Part shown: positions 10,969 to 23,499 of the stretch, piece after piece
Layout of the letters: every line of letters starts with the position of its first letter
Position numbering within the stretch: position 1 is the stretch's first letter
From: Lithospermum erythrorhizon
Lineage: Eukaryota > Streptophyta > Magnoliopsida > Boraginales > Boraginaceae
DNA length: 64,000 nucleotides
NCBI GenBank assembly: GCA_019722365.1
Contig: JADFUC010001981.1
Location: forward strand, 1-64,000
Direction of reading: 5' to 3'
Translations under genes and position numbers: made by a program
Notes under the pieces: generated by a model
What the model was told of the DNA's origin: nothing
Seen by the model: the letters and a program-made list of their open reading frames with translations, nothing else
Database searches by the model: none

Positions 10969-12229
10969 TGTATCTAATTCGCCCGAGTCGTGACGCCCGA
11001 GGTTGTAGTCGTTATCACTCAGATATCCGAGTCACCATACGATGTTGACCCAAAATAACCTATTTGAAAATCAATAACACTCGGTAATTTGATAACACAA
11101 AAATAGTTCGAAGCTCAAAACATTTTCATAATGGAGTTTAACCATCGTGGCATCATCTAAACAAATCCAAAAAATGCAACTCATAGTAATTCCAAAATCC
11201 GGCATACTTCATAGTATATTTAATTCATTTCAACACCAACACAAAATAATAAATTCGAGTAGATAGGAAAATGAGTGAGAATAAAAGATGACTCCGAGGA
11301 TCCGCCACCCGCCTCTTACCTAAGTAAAATCACCGGACACTCGAGAACCTCGACCGCCTGGCCAAGGGCACCCGCCAATCCGAGTTGGAAGGCAAGCTCG
11401 ACAAATTTTAGTGGAATGATCACTTGATGGTAACTTATCCACATCCAATGAGATACACAACAAGATAAAACACTGCGATAGAGCATACGTATATATAGGG
11501 TAAAAGAAATGAACTAAGTATTCATAGTGTCACAATAGTAATAACCATCATCAAGACATATACACACATTTTAAGGACTCAAGCATTATTCTATGTGATA
11601 TATCCGTAGCTAGTACATACACTAAAGAAACAAAACACATAAGTTCTCCTATACAACGCCTACCACAATAACAAGATAACATAACCCGTAAAAACAAGAC
11701 CAAGACATGATCGATTTCGCATACGGCGACATCCACCCAATGTCAACGCAGAATGCACACACAATCAGATTCGACATTTATGTAATGTCGCGTTCCTTCC
11801 GCAAAGCTCACCCACGAATAACATAATATCATATCATTTTTCCGCAAAGCTCACCCTTCACCCATCTAACATCATATCATATCCTTTCCCAGGCTCACCC
11901 TTCGATCACCCATATATCACAAACACACCCCATCTGCACAAACGACTTCTACATTCGACTCCAACATGCCCACATCCTAACATGGTGTGACCACTCTCTA
12001 TATGAAACCAAACATGACCAACAACTAACATCACACCAACATACCAACCATGACAAACACAACCACACACGACTCAACCAACATCACAGCAACTAGAACA
12101 ACCCAGATAGAACAACAAGGCAACAATCGCACAACATTCTCAATATAGCAGCCATAATATACCCAAGTCAACAATTCCATATAGAACATACTACCATAAT
12201 GTATCTAACACAACCATCAAACAACTCAA

Positions 12230-12535
12230 TGTAATACCCACCGCAAAAATGTGTGTGTGTGCGTGTGTGTATGGTGTGATATGTTTGATAAGATTTGATT
12301 GGTACTACTCATACTTTATCAAGACAGATCTCTCTTTCTGAAGCTCATCCTATAAGAACTCCATTGTTAAGCCGTGCTTGACTCGGGGGTAATTCTATAA
12401 TGGGTGACCTTAACGTAGTTTCTCAACGAAAGACGCGAAAGATAATAAAACGGCCGGAAAGATCCATGGTGGTTTGTGAGGCCACCCATCACCTAATAAC
12501 GCCCCGAATTCGCGAAAGCCGGGGCGGGCGTTACA
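12230..12535 (+). mobile_element. Solo LTR of a Cassandra-type TRIM retrotransposon
   Basis: A 306-bp element beginning TGTAATACCC and ending GGGGCGGGCGTTACA, flanked by a perfect 5-bp duplication CTCAA (12225-12229 and 12536-12540). Its middle carries sequence clearly related to the 3' half of plant 5S rRNA (12357-12409). LTRs of 240-350 bp containing 5S rRNA-like promoter sequence define the non-autonomous Cassandra TRIM family. Only one LTR is present, so the element has recombined to a solo LTR. It sits inside the older LTR at 10969-13887. Confidence 0.88.
12357..12409 (+). promoter_or_regulatory. 5S rRNA-derived pol III internal promoter inside the Cassandra LTR
   Basis: GAACTCC, then TGTTAAGCCGTGC (12365-12377, box A-like), AATTCTAT (12391-12398, intermediate element-like) and ATAATGGGTGACC (12397-12409, box C-like) lie in the order and near the spacing of plant 5S rRNA. 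One base is inserted in box A (GCCGTGC against GCGTGC, recalled from the 5S consensus). It is not a functional 5S gene: the 5' half and 3' end do not match and LTR ends surround it. Confidence 0.8.
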
Positions 12536-13887
12536 CTCAACATTCCACAAATTCACAACTACACTAACAGATAAGTTCATAACACAACCACATAATCACA
12601 TATCAATTTACCATACACTTCACGCAAACGTAAATAAGGTTATCAAACGAGTGATAAATCCCCACCTTGGCTAGTACCACTAGCGCCCAAGCAGTCAATC
12701 GATCCGCAAGCTTTTCCCCGCTGCCCAGCCCAAACAAATACCTAAAGTATAATTACTACTAATTTTGTTATAAATTATCTTTAGCAACTTTTTATACTCC
12801 ATTAGTCCCTTCAGTGAAATATTACTAGTTAAACTCAACGATAAACTAAACGACAAAGTTCCAACTAATCCTAAATCTTAAACTTTCGGCCCTCACACTA
12901 ACCCAAATACTAACACCTTAAACAATTCCAAACAATCCCAATTATTAACTTTTTCAACTAATTAAACCCATTTCTAACAACCTCTAATCCCAAAACCCAA
13001 CTACTACTCAAAACTAATAAAACTAATTTCACTTCAAACTCATCCAACAACTTTTAAAACCACAATTTCACCTCTAAACAACTATAATAAAAGTCCAAAA
13101 TATAATTATATCATTTAACAATGCTTCGACTGTCAAACATGAAGTCAACCCAAAAAGTCAACCCAACTTTTCCAACACTTTTCTACCAATAAAATCGACA
13201 TTATAATCTCCTTATACTATAATTTCGCCTAGACAACAATTATATACGATATTAATCCTAAAAGTCCGGTCAAACTTAAATTCCAAAAAGTCAACGCCCC
13301 AAATTTCATCCAAACACGTAATTTCAACTCAAGAACAACCAATTTAAAGCCCAAGAATCAAATTAAGCAATAAAAATCGAAAACCCAAAAGTCAACAAAA
13401 AGTCAACCTAGTTGAAACCGAGAAATACAAAAGCTTCGCCTTTTTACCTCAATCGAAGAGGATGATGGTGGTGCCTCAAGAAATTCGGGGGTCCAAACTT
13501 GCTAAAATGGAGGAGAAATCGAGAAGAATTTTCAAGGGGAGAGGGGAGGGGTTCGCTGGTTGGGGGATGGGGAAGATGGTTTTTTTTTGTTTATTTATTT
13601 ATTTAAGGGGTTGTTTGGTAAGTGGAAAAGACGAGGAAACGAGCTTATTCGACGAGAATTTAATTGCTTAGTACAAGCGACACCCCGATTCAACTTACTC
13701 TTAATTATAAATTCTCAACTTTACATTTATCGCACATACAATATATGGTTTCAAGTTTTACGTTAATCAAATTTAATAATCCTACATTTTAATTTATAAA
13801 TTAACGAAGTCGTTATCAAGCTTTACACGCTGATGGAGCTGGTCGATTGCATAAATATTACCCCTCGCTTATATTCCCCGGTTATCA

Positions 13888-14692
13888 AATTGTAAATACA
13901 GTCTATCAACTAATGGTGCTTGTCTCTATGAATTTACCAATGTGTGAATTATGTTTCAGATAAGTAATTTTTTACTGTGATGTTGAAAATCTTTGTAATG
14001 AACTTTTATGTAATGATGCCCTCTTTCTTTCAAAGGACAAATAGAATGTTTTCTTTCAAATTTTTATTTAAATTTTTATTTAAACTATCTACATTGTTCA
14101 GATTGACTTGTAATAAAAATTAAATAAAATGGTCATCGATACTAGGCACATTGAAATTCCTATGAAGTAAAGAAAAACAAATGGGTAATATTAGGAAGAC
14201 ATGATTGATGTATAACATTAGAGAGGCCAAAAAAAAAAAGCTCATTAAACATTCATAAATTGTACAATTAATTTTTTTTATACGGAGTATATGTTAAAAA
14301 TTATGAAAATAGTCAAAATAGACCGCTTTTGGGACGCATGAAGTCTTTTTAAGGTACTTATGAAAATAGACAATTTTTTGGGATATATATGTATTTTTAA
14401 GTGAATTGTAAAATTGACAATCGTTTTGAAATATGTAAAAAACATAGTTATACTTTACACTAACCAAATGGAAAGTAAAAAATGAATTCCAAATGAATTT
14501 CATAGCCAACCAAATGCAAAAATTGGAATTGAATTTCAATTCAATTTGAATTCTATAGTTTTGTCAAATACCGGAATTGGAATTCCATGGAATTGTAATT
14601 CCATAGAATTGAAATTTCATTTCAATTTCAATTCCTCGAAAACAAACGCACCCTCAATGCATTTCAATCTAAAAAAATATACTAGTAATTAT
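13888..14692. other. Non-coding AT-rich flank with palindromic GAATTGAAATT sequences
   Basis: No gene is seen. 14480-14650 is built of GGAATTGGAATTCC, GGAATTG and GAAATTTCATTTC phrases that are near-palindromic and resemble plant MITEs. ACGGAGTATATG at 14282 is a Stowaway-like end. Similar phrases occur at 9430-9540 and 10590-10640. Confidence 0.4.
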
Positions 14693-17600
14693 CAGGGATG
14701 GATCTAGCAAAATAATAATGGTGGTCCGAAAAGATGCAATAAAAAAAATTTGATATTCAAAAGATGTTTACATTCATAAATACTAAGAAATTTTACAACT
14801 AATGCTTTCTAATGATCATTTTCTGAAATTGATCTAAAACATTAGGAGGATCAATACTCAAATATATCTCTAATTGTATATAAGTTACAAGACGTTCGTT
14901 TAACCATTGATCATCCATCTTGTTCCTGGGGTCACTCTTCACATGCTTCATAGCCGAGAAGACTCGCTCAACACTCTCATTGCTACTGCCAATAACAAAG
15001 AGAATTTCACAAGTTTATAAACAACATCATAAATCTTAGACTTTCCGGTAGCCACAAGTTGCTTAGAAAGATCCGAAAGCCCCTTTTAATTCTAAAAAAC
15101 ACGGGTCATCCTTCACATCCTCTATATAATTAGTCAATTCATTGCGCAAAGAGTATTCAACTTCATTTTGAAAATTTGATGGATACAACTCGGTCATTCT
15201 CATCAACTTCACCTCATCAAAAGTCTCAAATTTGTTGAAAGGACTTAAGCATGCCACACGTTGTAGAAGTTCAATGTTTTCCACATCAAACTCGCTATTA
15301 AATTCCTTTTAATCGTATATCCAAAATATTAAAAAAAACAATCATTCTTATAATGATGTAAATTAGAAGTAAGAAGCTCACCTTCTTTGACTTAGCGTAA
15401 TATGATTTGTCATATTAGGAATGTCAATATCATGGTTCATACAAATTTCAACAACCTTTGTTATCAGAATATCCAATCCATCATCCCACATCCTCTAAAG
15501 GCGTAGCTTGACAATTCTTACAAGGTTGTATAGAATAAATATAATTAGTCGGAATGATTCTCACATAGTGAGAATGTTTATTTATAGATGCAAACTGATA
15601 AGATTATAATCAATTCAAATCATAAAAGATAAACATAATATAATCCTATCTAACAAACTCTACCAATATCTAAAGATAATGATAATTATCAACAATAATA
15701 ATCCTAACAACTATTTCAATAATTTTCTCTAATAGGTTGAAGGCATTCAATAAGTCTTGATCACATCTTTGAATAGCTAAGTTCAAAGTATGGGTTACGC
15801 CTAATACATCAACCATCAAAGACAACATGAAATGAAATCAAAAGTAAGTAACCCCTCTACCAAAGTCTTTGCTTCCCCTCCAACTTTACAAGATGTATCT
15901 TCAAGATTTTTTTAAGCACACAAATTACTGGACCAAACAAGTTCTCAATACTTGTAAGTGTCTTGTATTGTGACCCCCAACAAGTATTACCAGCTCTAGA
16001 AAGATATGTTTGTTGATTTGAACCTATACCACTTTCCCCTAAACCATTCTATACTAATTCAGTAGATGAACAAGTTTTGCTTTTCGAAATCACTCATGTC
16101 TTTTGTTAGAATATCCAATAATATTGACAATTGAATTGACCAAACCAAAAGATGAACTCACGTCTAAGTGACAACTCACAGCAGCAACAAGTGCAAGGTG
16201 GAGCTGGTAGGCAAAACAATGAACATAAAAACCCGATGGAACCTCATTTTAAATTAATGTTGTTAACCCACCAAGTCGACCAGACATGTTAGATGCTCCA
16301 TCATACCCTTGACCTCTAATCTTGGACAAAATCAATTCTTAAGGAGTCAAAATATCTAAGAAACCTTCTTAAGTGATAATGAACTTGTTTCTTCGACATG
16401 GGCGATTGCAAGAAATCTTTCCACAAAAAGAACCTTTTGGATCTACAAAACGCAAACAAACAACCATTTGCTCTTTAGTTGAGCAATCCCCCGACTCATC
16501 AATCAATCTAGAAAGGAAGTGATTCCCAAGTTCTTTTACATTGTTTGAAGTTACTAAAAAAGAAGAAGCACAACAAAAATTATTTTGAAGATTAGGACAA
16601 GTCATCTTACGTAAATCTTTTATACCATAAGCTTCTGTCAACTCTTGTACATATTCAATAAAATGACCCTTGTATGAAGAGTCTTTCCCCTCAATTCGCT
16701 CCTCGAAATGATTGTCCACCCTTTAGAAGCAATCTAGCAGCTACAAAAGATGTTTTTAACTTCATTGCATACTCAGAATCCACCAACTCTGTTTGTTTCC
16801 TTAAAGAAGTTTGTATATTTTGTTTTGCATTCAACAAATTTTTTCCTTTCTCAATACATAGTTTATGACAAGCACTTAAATCATGTCTACTAAGCCCCTC
16901 AGTCTTATGATTCCAACCCCTAAATCCATTATCTTTACCAACAAAAAATTCCCCACCAAACTTACTCACATCTTTAAACAAATAACATGGCAAACAAACA
17001 CAACATCTTCACTTTCACTATATTCCATCCACTCCATATATGGACCATACCACCAATCCTTAAACTTTCGCTTCCCCATATCGCTTACCGGATATTTCCA
17101 TTACATCCGACAAATAAGGACCTTTAATTAGAAATGTTCTCCTTATACTTTCTTGAATATCCGGATGAAAGTCACTGATTGACTTCCTTAGAGCAGGGTC
17201 CATTTCTAATGAATTAAATTCATCTTGTTGTGGAGTAGGTTCATTTGGAGGTATATCAACATTAGATATTTGTTGTGCGACTTCACTGCTGAGCACTAGT
17301 ACTTCATCTCGCCATGGATGGGCTTCAAAAATCTCTTCATCCTATTATAATATTTCACAAAATAAGTCAAATTAATATCCTAATTCCTATGTATACTTGA
17401 TTAACATAGAAGTGGCCATTGATCAGTTGAAAATTGGCCATATAACTTTAATCTCAATTCTCATAATGTTTTTGAATTGTTACCAATTTTTCTTCAAACA
17501 AGTAAGAGCTAAGACACCACCATATAAGTGACCATTAATATCAATTACCAATTTTTTTTTTAATTAAATTCGCTCTCACTAAGACACCAACATATATGTA

Positions 17601-18053
17601 TATATCAATGACCAATTTCATCATAATTTTGTATCTCAAAAAGAAAAGAAGGTTGAGAGGTAAGATCCCTGAAGATTGAAGATTGAAGATTGAAGAACAA
17701 GAAGAAAAGGCAGAGGATTGAGAGGAAAGGCCAAACTTTGAGGTGTAGTTCCGATTTCTCGAGTGGGCCAGAGGACGTGTAACCATGCAAATGTCAAAGA
17801 GAGTTAATAAGAGGGAATTGGAGTTTGAAAGTTTTGGTTTTGACTTTTGAGGTGTAGTGTTGATGGACTCACAAGATTAACTTTTGGGGTGTAGTTTTGA
17901 TTTTGAATTTTGAAATTTGTCATATCCTTTACTAGTGTTAATGAACCTGTATGATTAAACGTCATTGAAATAAAAAAATTTAAATTTATATGTTTTTTGA
18001 AAAATAGTGGTGGTTCAGCTACACAAGCGTGAACATCATGGGGTCCGCCCTTG
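14693..18053 (-). mobile_element. hAT DNA transposon (TTF-finger type), complete ends, inactive
   Basis: A 3361-bp element. The left end CAGGGATGGATCTAG and the inverted right end CAAGGGCGGACCCCA form imperfect terminal inverted repeats of the plant CAGGGGCGGA type. The flanking 8-mers are GTAATTAT (14685-14692) and GTAATTTA (18054-18061); six leading bases are identical, fitting the 8-bp duplication of hAT elements. The minus strand carries a decayed transposase (14815-17341). Confidence 0.88.
14815..17341 (-). pseudogene. hAT transposase pseudogene with TTF zinc finger, DUF4371 and dimerisation domains
   Basis: Read leftwards: an N-terminal segment DEEIFEAHPWRDE (17341) and MDPALRKSISDFHPDI..IRRTFLIKGPY (about 17220-17090); then the TTF-type finger region with WWYGPYMEWMEYSESED and LPCYLFKDVSKFGG (17080-16940); then a DUF4371 catalytic part, FLSRLIDESGDCSTKEQMVV-LRFVD (about 16530-16430). 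The C-terminal hAT dimerisation domain is unmistakable at 14999-14815 (SSNESVERVFSAMKHVK, DPRNKMDDQWLNERLVTYIQ). Frameshifts occur, for example near 17065, with stops and lost sequence between 15300 and 16370. Family proteins cut and paste hAT elements in the nucleus. This copy cannot make a protein. Confidence 0.85.
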
Positions 18054-18293
18054 GTAATTTACCTATAAAGTTGATAGTTCAATTGACCGAGAAGCATATA
18101 CATATATATTGATATAGGTGAACGGTATACAGTAGCAATTCATAAATATATGAACGTTATGTAAAAATAGTTCATCTAGTATCATATGAAAGTTATACAG
18201 TACATGACCATTCCTACCACTCTTCATGGAATGTATATGAACGTTATACAATAGTTCATATGAAGTGACAATCTTTCAATTCAAATTTATTAA
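18054..18293. other. Short AT-rich spacer with local repeats
   Basis: It contains three variants of ATGAACGTTAT-(C/G)-A-AATAGTTCAT (near 18150, 18190 and 18240), partly inverted. No gene is seen. Confidence 0.4.
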
Positions 18294-19522
18294 GAGCACT
18301 TGCACCAATGTTCCTAAATCAATTGCTATTCTATATCTAGGGATAAAAACACAAAAATGTGAAAATTATCAGATGCCCAATCCCAAATCCGATCAACATA
18401 ATTTTTCCCACCAGGCTTATTTTTGCACAAGCCCTCAAAAGACTTTTTGTGACATCTTAATTGTTTCTCTTTCTAATTTCGTCAACTTTGCTTCTTTTCT
18501 CTGCCATCTGACAAAAATTTCACTCAAGAACAAAACTCACCAAATAGAGGAACTCAACTCATCTATGAATACAATAATTTTAAATTCCTCGCTCCCTGGC
18601 ATTGCTTAACCGGGTAAAGGAGCGAGTGGCAAATGCCAAAGATCCTAGCCTCTTCATGTGGTGTGGTTCGAGTCACGCAAAGGGCGTAATCTCGATTGCT
18701 GGTTTGAAGGAAGCTCGCCCTCGACTGAGGCAATATCCGCGATTCACCTCCATGGAATCCTGTGGCAATGCACTGGTAGTCATAGCAGACGATTTGCCAC
18801 TTCTAACAATTTTCACCCCTTGATTCAATGAAAAATTATATTTTCTACTTTCAAATTAAATTTTTTATTTTAAGAAACTTCACTTACATAAATTGACATA
18901 TGTCAATTGTCACCATGTTGTAATAATGCCCTGTGTTACATTCTCAATTTTAGGTATAAGGATTATATTTCTATTTGGTTTCGTTAGTTGATTTGGAAAG
19001 GATTTTAGCATTTCCTAGTGTCGGTCAAAGATATTGTAATTAGCAGTAACTTAGTTTGATAGGTGGTGATCGTGTAATTAATTATGTATAATGATTTCTA
19101 TTGAAAGTGATGGTCATGCCATTAAAATTTCTACAATGCCTTCCTTTCATATATGAAAGTTGGAGGCAATCACAACATAGTAGAATATTTTTTGTTGTAA
19201 AAATATTTTCTTATGTTAAAGCTTTTCAATTCAAATATATCAAATAATATTTTAATAAGGTTGGTTTAAAAATAAGAAATCTGATTTTGTGTAAAATTAA
19301 AAAGTAATTCTTAAATTTAATAAAGTGGTATAAGAAGATATTTTTAGAGAGAAAAATAAGAAATCTGATGCAAATTCTCTAAGTAATATTTTATTGAGGT
19401 TGGTGTAAAAATAAAAAATATGATTTTATACAAAATTTAAAGCAAGTTCCTAAAAATAAAAAAGTAATTTAGGAAATTGATTTTAGAAAAAAAAAACTAT
19501 AGGAAAGTTGGTGCAAATGCTC
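18294..19522. mobile_element. TIR element or MITE carrying a GC-rich inner segment
   Basis: The left end GAGCACTTGCACCAA (18294) is the near-perfect inverse of the right end TTGGTGCAAATGCTC (ending 19522); the inverted match continues for about 23 bases with three mismatches. Flanks TAA/TTA could be a Harbinger-type 3-bp duplication but do not match exactly. Most of the inside is AT-rich and non-coding, but 18588-18830 is GC-richer and holds an open frame of 73 residues with no recognised domain. The insert begins with an 8-bp perfect inverted repeat, CTCGCTCC (18588-18595) and GGAGCGAG (18619-18626). Confidence 0.6.
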
Positions 19523-19532
19523 TTAGAGGCTA

Positions 19533-20175
19533 GAGCACTTGCAACAACATGCTCAAACTACTCTCAATCTTTAATATAGGAGAGGGATGTTATAAATTCA
19601 TCCAAAAAGTGACAATATTAGATTACCCAAACTAAATTATGCCCACAAATTTCTTTTCGCTTGAGTAACCCTGGTGGTAATTACCGGTTGGTGTATACCA
19701 CTTTCCAATGCATCCGAATTTTAACGTTTTCTATGATTTCATATTTGTTGAATGTTTTTGAAACAAAAAGTCATGCAGCTACATATGTATGTAGTAATAT
19801 GAAATTAATGTTTAATCTAATTTTTAGTATAATGATGAGAATTTTTATGACTAGTATTATTTAGTATTTGACTTTGCCTACAAATTTAGTAATACTTACA
19901 ATTTATTACTTATTGTTTTATTTTCTAGTAACAACTTTAATTATACATTACTTTATTTATATTATAAAATTTTAATTTAGTATTATGAAAATATTTTTAA
20001 AATCAAATTCAATTATATCAATTTTTTATTGATTAAAATAAAGAATAAAAAGTTATTAATGGTAAAATAGAAAATTTGGTTTTATGTAAGAGTTAAGAAG
20101 TAATATCTATATTTAATAAAATGATATGAGGAATTGATTTTAATGAAATTTTACAGTAACCGTATGAATGCGCTT
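19533..20175. mobile_element. Second MITE-like element of the same family, degenerate
   Basis: It starts GAGCACTTGCAACAAC, ten bases after the previous element ends, and stops near 20175 with a weak inverted partner (AAGCGCATTCATAC on the minus strand). The inside is AT-rich and non-coding, with inner phrases (AATTTAATAAA-TGGTATAAGGAA-TTGATTTTA) shared with the end of the neighbouring element. Confidence 0.45.
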
Positions 20176-21742
20176 TAGTGCCTTAAACATTTATTTTCGT
20201 GAGTAATGAATCATCAATTTCATCTCTTGATATGAAAAAGACATACTTCATCCGGTTTTTTAGTTGTTATTTTAGCCTATTTTTTTGTTTCAAAATAGTT
20301 GTCATTTTTAACATAATAAATGACATTTTTATATTTTCAATATATTTTTTTACTAATTATTATCTCTAAATTATCAACTAACCAATGATATAGTTTCAAT
20401 TAATCATAATTACATATTCAATATACTTTTTAACTGTGTTTTCTTTTTCTTAATCTTTGTACAATTGTGAAATGTAGCTTTTAAACGTCGGTCTAAAAAT
20501 CTTTGTATGTCGGCAGCATGATTCGGTGATTAAATTTGGGCCAGCCCTCAACGATTGAAAATATAGAAGAAAATCATAATTGGCCGCAGACGATGTAAAT
20601 TCATAGTGTACACTATTAAATTTTACATTAACAAAAATATGGTGATAGTTTAAATTAGAATTTGAAAGTAAATACATAAGACGTGCATTTATTTAAATCT
20701 TTGCTAGTGTACAATATATTAAAGGTTCAAAGTTTCCACATTCATTCAAATGCCACTAGCACATTTTCTTTTGTTCTTTCAGAATAGAAAGAAAAGATAA
20801 AGCAATCACTACAACAATGGATTACCGTCTCAATAATCTATCAAAAAGGAAATAGAGGGGAGAGCTGTAAAAATAGAGGAAAGAAGCTAAGAAAATATTT
20901 TAGTAAAATCACGAAATGGAGGGAAGGAAAAAGGGTCACCAAAAGATTCAAAGTCAAGCCTCCTATGAAATATATCAATATACACATCTAATCTAACTTT
21001 CTATTTTGGTTTCAAACCGCCATACTGACTCACCATGTACCCGCCTCTATGTTGGTCTTAAAAATAGTAGAAGACATATTTAAAGTAAATATTTTAAATG
21101 TTTAAATTATAAGACAAACCCAAACTAATTAATCATTTACCTACACACTCCAATCGCTCCCAAATCCACTTTCAATTGTTGAACACCTTTTAACCTGGGC
21201 AACACTATACACAATACTGTATCAAGAAATTTTACCGAAATAACAATTTTGCCCTTAATGAAACTTCCTAATTCCTAACTACTACACTTTGCAAATGTGA
21301 GGCAAAATAGCCATTTAACATCCAAACCCAACACTATTATTCGAAGTATACAGATAACCCACTACCTCCCCCAACCAAATTATTCAATCGTTCATCTCAA
21401 GCATGGTACAAATCAATCTCTTTGATCACCAGAAGACCAAGAAAGAAACAACATAAAGAATAACCCCAAATCATTGAATTGGTCAACCCCAACCATGGCA
21501 AAATTTTAAAGTGGTCGTTCCAATAACTAATTACTTTAAGCTTCTTGTTTTGTTCAATCCCCTATGCCACTGCAAGCTTGTAAGAAAAAAGGATTCACTT
21601 TGAAGAAGTTTGCAAAGCATATGCCGTTTCTTGAGTGACTTTGTTCAACCGATACTAATCAATAGCAACAATTTTTAATTTTAACTCATTGCAAAGAATT
21701 TCTCTCTCAAACGGTAATTTTCTTGCTGCTTAACCCTTCCGT
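20176..21742. other. Non-coding region upstream of the LINE
   Basis: 20230-20340 resembles a Stowaway-type MITE remnant (ACTTCATCCGGTTTTTTAGTTGT, TTTCAAAATAGTTGTCATTTT). The remainder has no recognisable gene. The last 300 bases may be 5' UTR of the LINE. Confidence 0.35.
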
Positions 21743-22575
21743 ATGGATAAGGGAGGGGGTGGTCCAAAACCAGCGGATGGCGTGACGTCCGGTTTGGGGC
21801 AAGGCAAGGGGGAGAATAGCAGGGGAATGGAAGGGAAATCGACTTAGGCATCAACGGTCAGATCCAATACTCCGTATCAGAGGATGGATTTGGCGTTTGT
21901 AGCACCAAAGCTGGTTGAAGGGAAGCCTATGGTGGAGCTTCCATCCGCGGTGGTGGATGTGGATGTGAGATTGATGTGAATAGTGAGTTGTTCGATGAAT
22001 TGCCTGTGAGGTATGCATCTGGCCAACATTTTAATCAAAGAATCCAATATGAGTGGGTACCTCTCAAGTGTAGTAGGTGTAGGAAGTTTGGGCATTCAGA
22101 GGCTGTGTGTAAATTGGTTCAGGTGTTTAGACTTAAGTCAATGACTGTGAAGGAGGTGGGGGAGAGTAGTGGTGGTAAGTTGGTTGAGACGAATGTAGGC
22201 GAAGATGTGGAGGCTGTAACAGTGGTGGTAGTGCAAGAGGTGCCAGTACAGGAAAGCTTGTTGCGAAGGTCAGAGGAGTTGTCTCGGGAGAATTTGCTTA
22301 TTGGGGAATTTAAAGATTTCTACCAAGTATTTGGTGAGGAGGTGCATTCAAGGCCAGTTACTCCTTCAAAAACGAAAATGCCAGAGATGAGTTTGTCTCC
22401 AATTACAAAGGAGAGTGGGGGGTGGTTACTGGTCCATCTTTTGCATCAGTATTGGCTACTCCCATGGTTCCTAAAAAATATGGGAAGAGTGTTCAGACGA
22501 AGGGTAGCAATTCTAAGAGTAGCCTCAAAGCAAACACTACTCATCCATTCCCACAATATTAGTTTGGAACATTAG
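21743..22575 (+). pseudogene. LINE ORF1 remnant (DUF4283 tail and CCHC zinc knuckle)
   Basis: It opens at ATG 21743 (MDKGGGGPKPADG). APKLVEGKPMVELPSAVVDVDV (near 21900-21970) is the conserved start of plant LINE ORF1/DUF4283-like proteins. After a frame change come YEWVPLKCSRCRKFGHSEAVC, with a C-X2-C-X4-H-X4-C knuckle at 22069-22110. ORF1 proteins bind the element's RNA. The roughly 150 residues usually found between these parts are missing, so there is an internal deletion. The frame stays open to 22575 and then meets the endonuclease in another frame. Confidence 0.75.
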
Positions 22576-23499
22576 GGTTCTTAATGATGCCCTTAAACAA
22601 CAAGCTATAAAAAAATTAAAACATAAATACAATATTATATGTATATTAGAAAACAAGTTGAGATTGAGTAATGTTAGTAGTATGTTGCTTGGTTGGAGTT
22701 TTGTACATAATATTACGGATTCTGCTGTGGGTCGGATTATTGTAGCCTGGAATGTGAGTCATTGTGATATTCGATAGTAACTTCTATGAACCAGCATATG
22801 TTAGTGGAGGTAAGGTGGTTTGAGGGTTCTGTGTTCTTGCTTTCTGCAGTATATGAGGCTAATTTGTATGGGAAGAGGAGGGAAGTTTGGTAGTCATTTA
22901 GCAGTGTTGTGCCTGTGAATTGTGTTGGAGTATGAAGCCATATTTGGATAATTTGGCCATGTTTCTGATACTCCTACATGTTTAGATAACTTCATTGACA
23001 AGCTTTTGAGATAACTCGATAAACAAAGCTAATACTGGTGCTAAGAACTTGCAGCTCAATTAATAGCTAATTAGGTAGAAACCTTTATTATTATTGTACT
23101 CAAATATTAAAATTATAGAAAATGTTTTTTCGATGTTAGAATAGCTTTTCTGATCTATAAAGAAAAACATCTAATCGGCACTATAGAATATGGTTCTTGG
23201 ATTCCCTGTGAAATACTATTTCTAAATTAGTGGATTTGCAGCATCGATTAACTCTCACATCGGTGGGTGAAACAAAGTAATTTTACGCCGCTTATTTTCT
23301 TTTTTGTTTGTCATATGAATTAGCATAGATTATCAACTGTATAGTTTATCATCTTGGGTGAATTGGTTATATTAATTTGAGGTATCATAATCGCTTAGTA
23401 ACAGGATTTCTAACAATTGGTATCGTAGCCAAGGTCATGATAATCAAAAGCAATTCGTAGGGATTACGGCCGAGACGAAGGTGTTGCGATATCGCAAGT

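Larger units (their letters stand above)
10969..13887 (-). mobile_element. Old gypsy-like LTR, minus orientation, interrupted by a Cassandra solo LTR
   Basis: The left end TGTATCTAATTCGCCCGAG..GACGCCCGAGG and the right end CCCCGGTTATCA resemble the TGTAACGACC..GGGTTATTACA ends of the other minus-oriented LTRs. Inside, TTTTTCCGCAAAGCTCACCC (11837-11856) and AGTGATAAATCCCC (12649-12662) recur in the internal domains of the array at 39284-57525. The CTCCCCTC-rich leader at 13530-13560 (minus) corresponds to that of the solo LTR at 5683. No target duplication was found, so both boundaries are approximate. Confidence 0.5.

Noticed and set aside
12357..12409. A genuine 5S rRNA gene
   Set aside because: Only the internal promoter-like half matches; the 5' half and 3' end are missing, and the segment is enclosed by LTR ends and a target duplication.
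18665..18690. tRNA T-arm-like sequence (GGTTCGAGTC)
   Set aside because: Stem pairing around the loop fails and no acceptor, D or anticodon arm can be placed.
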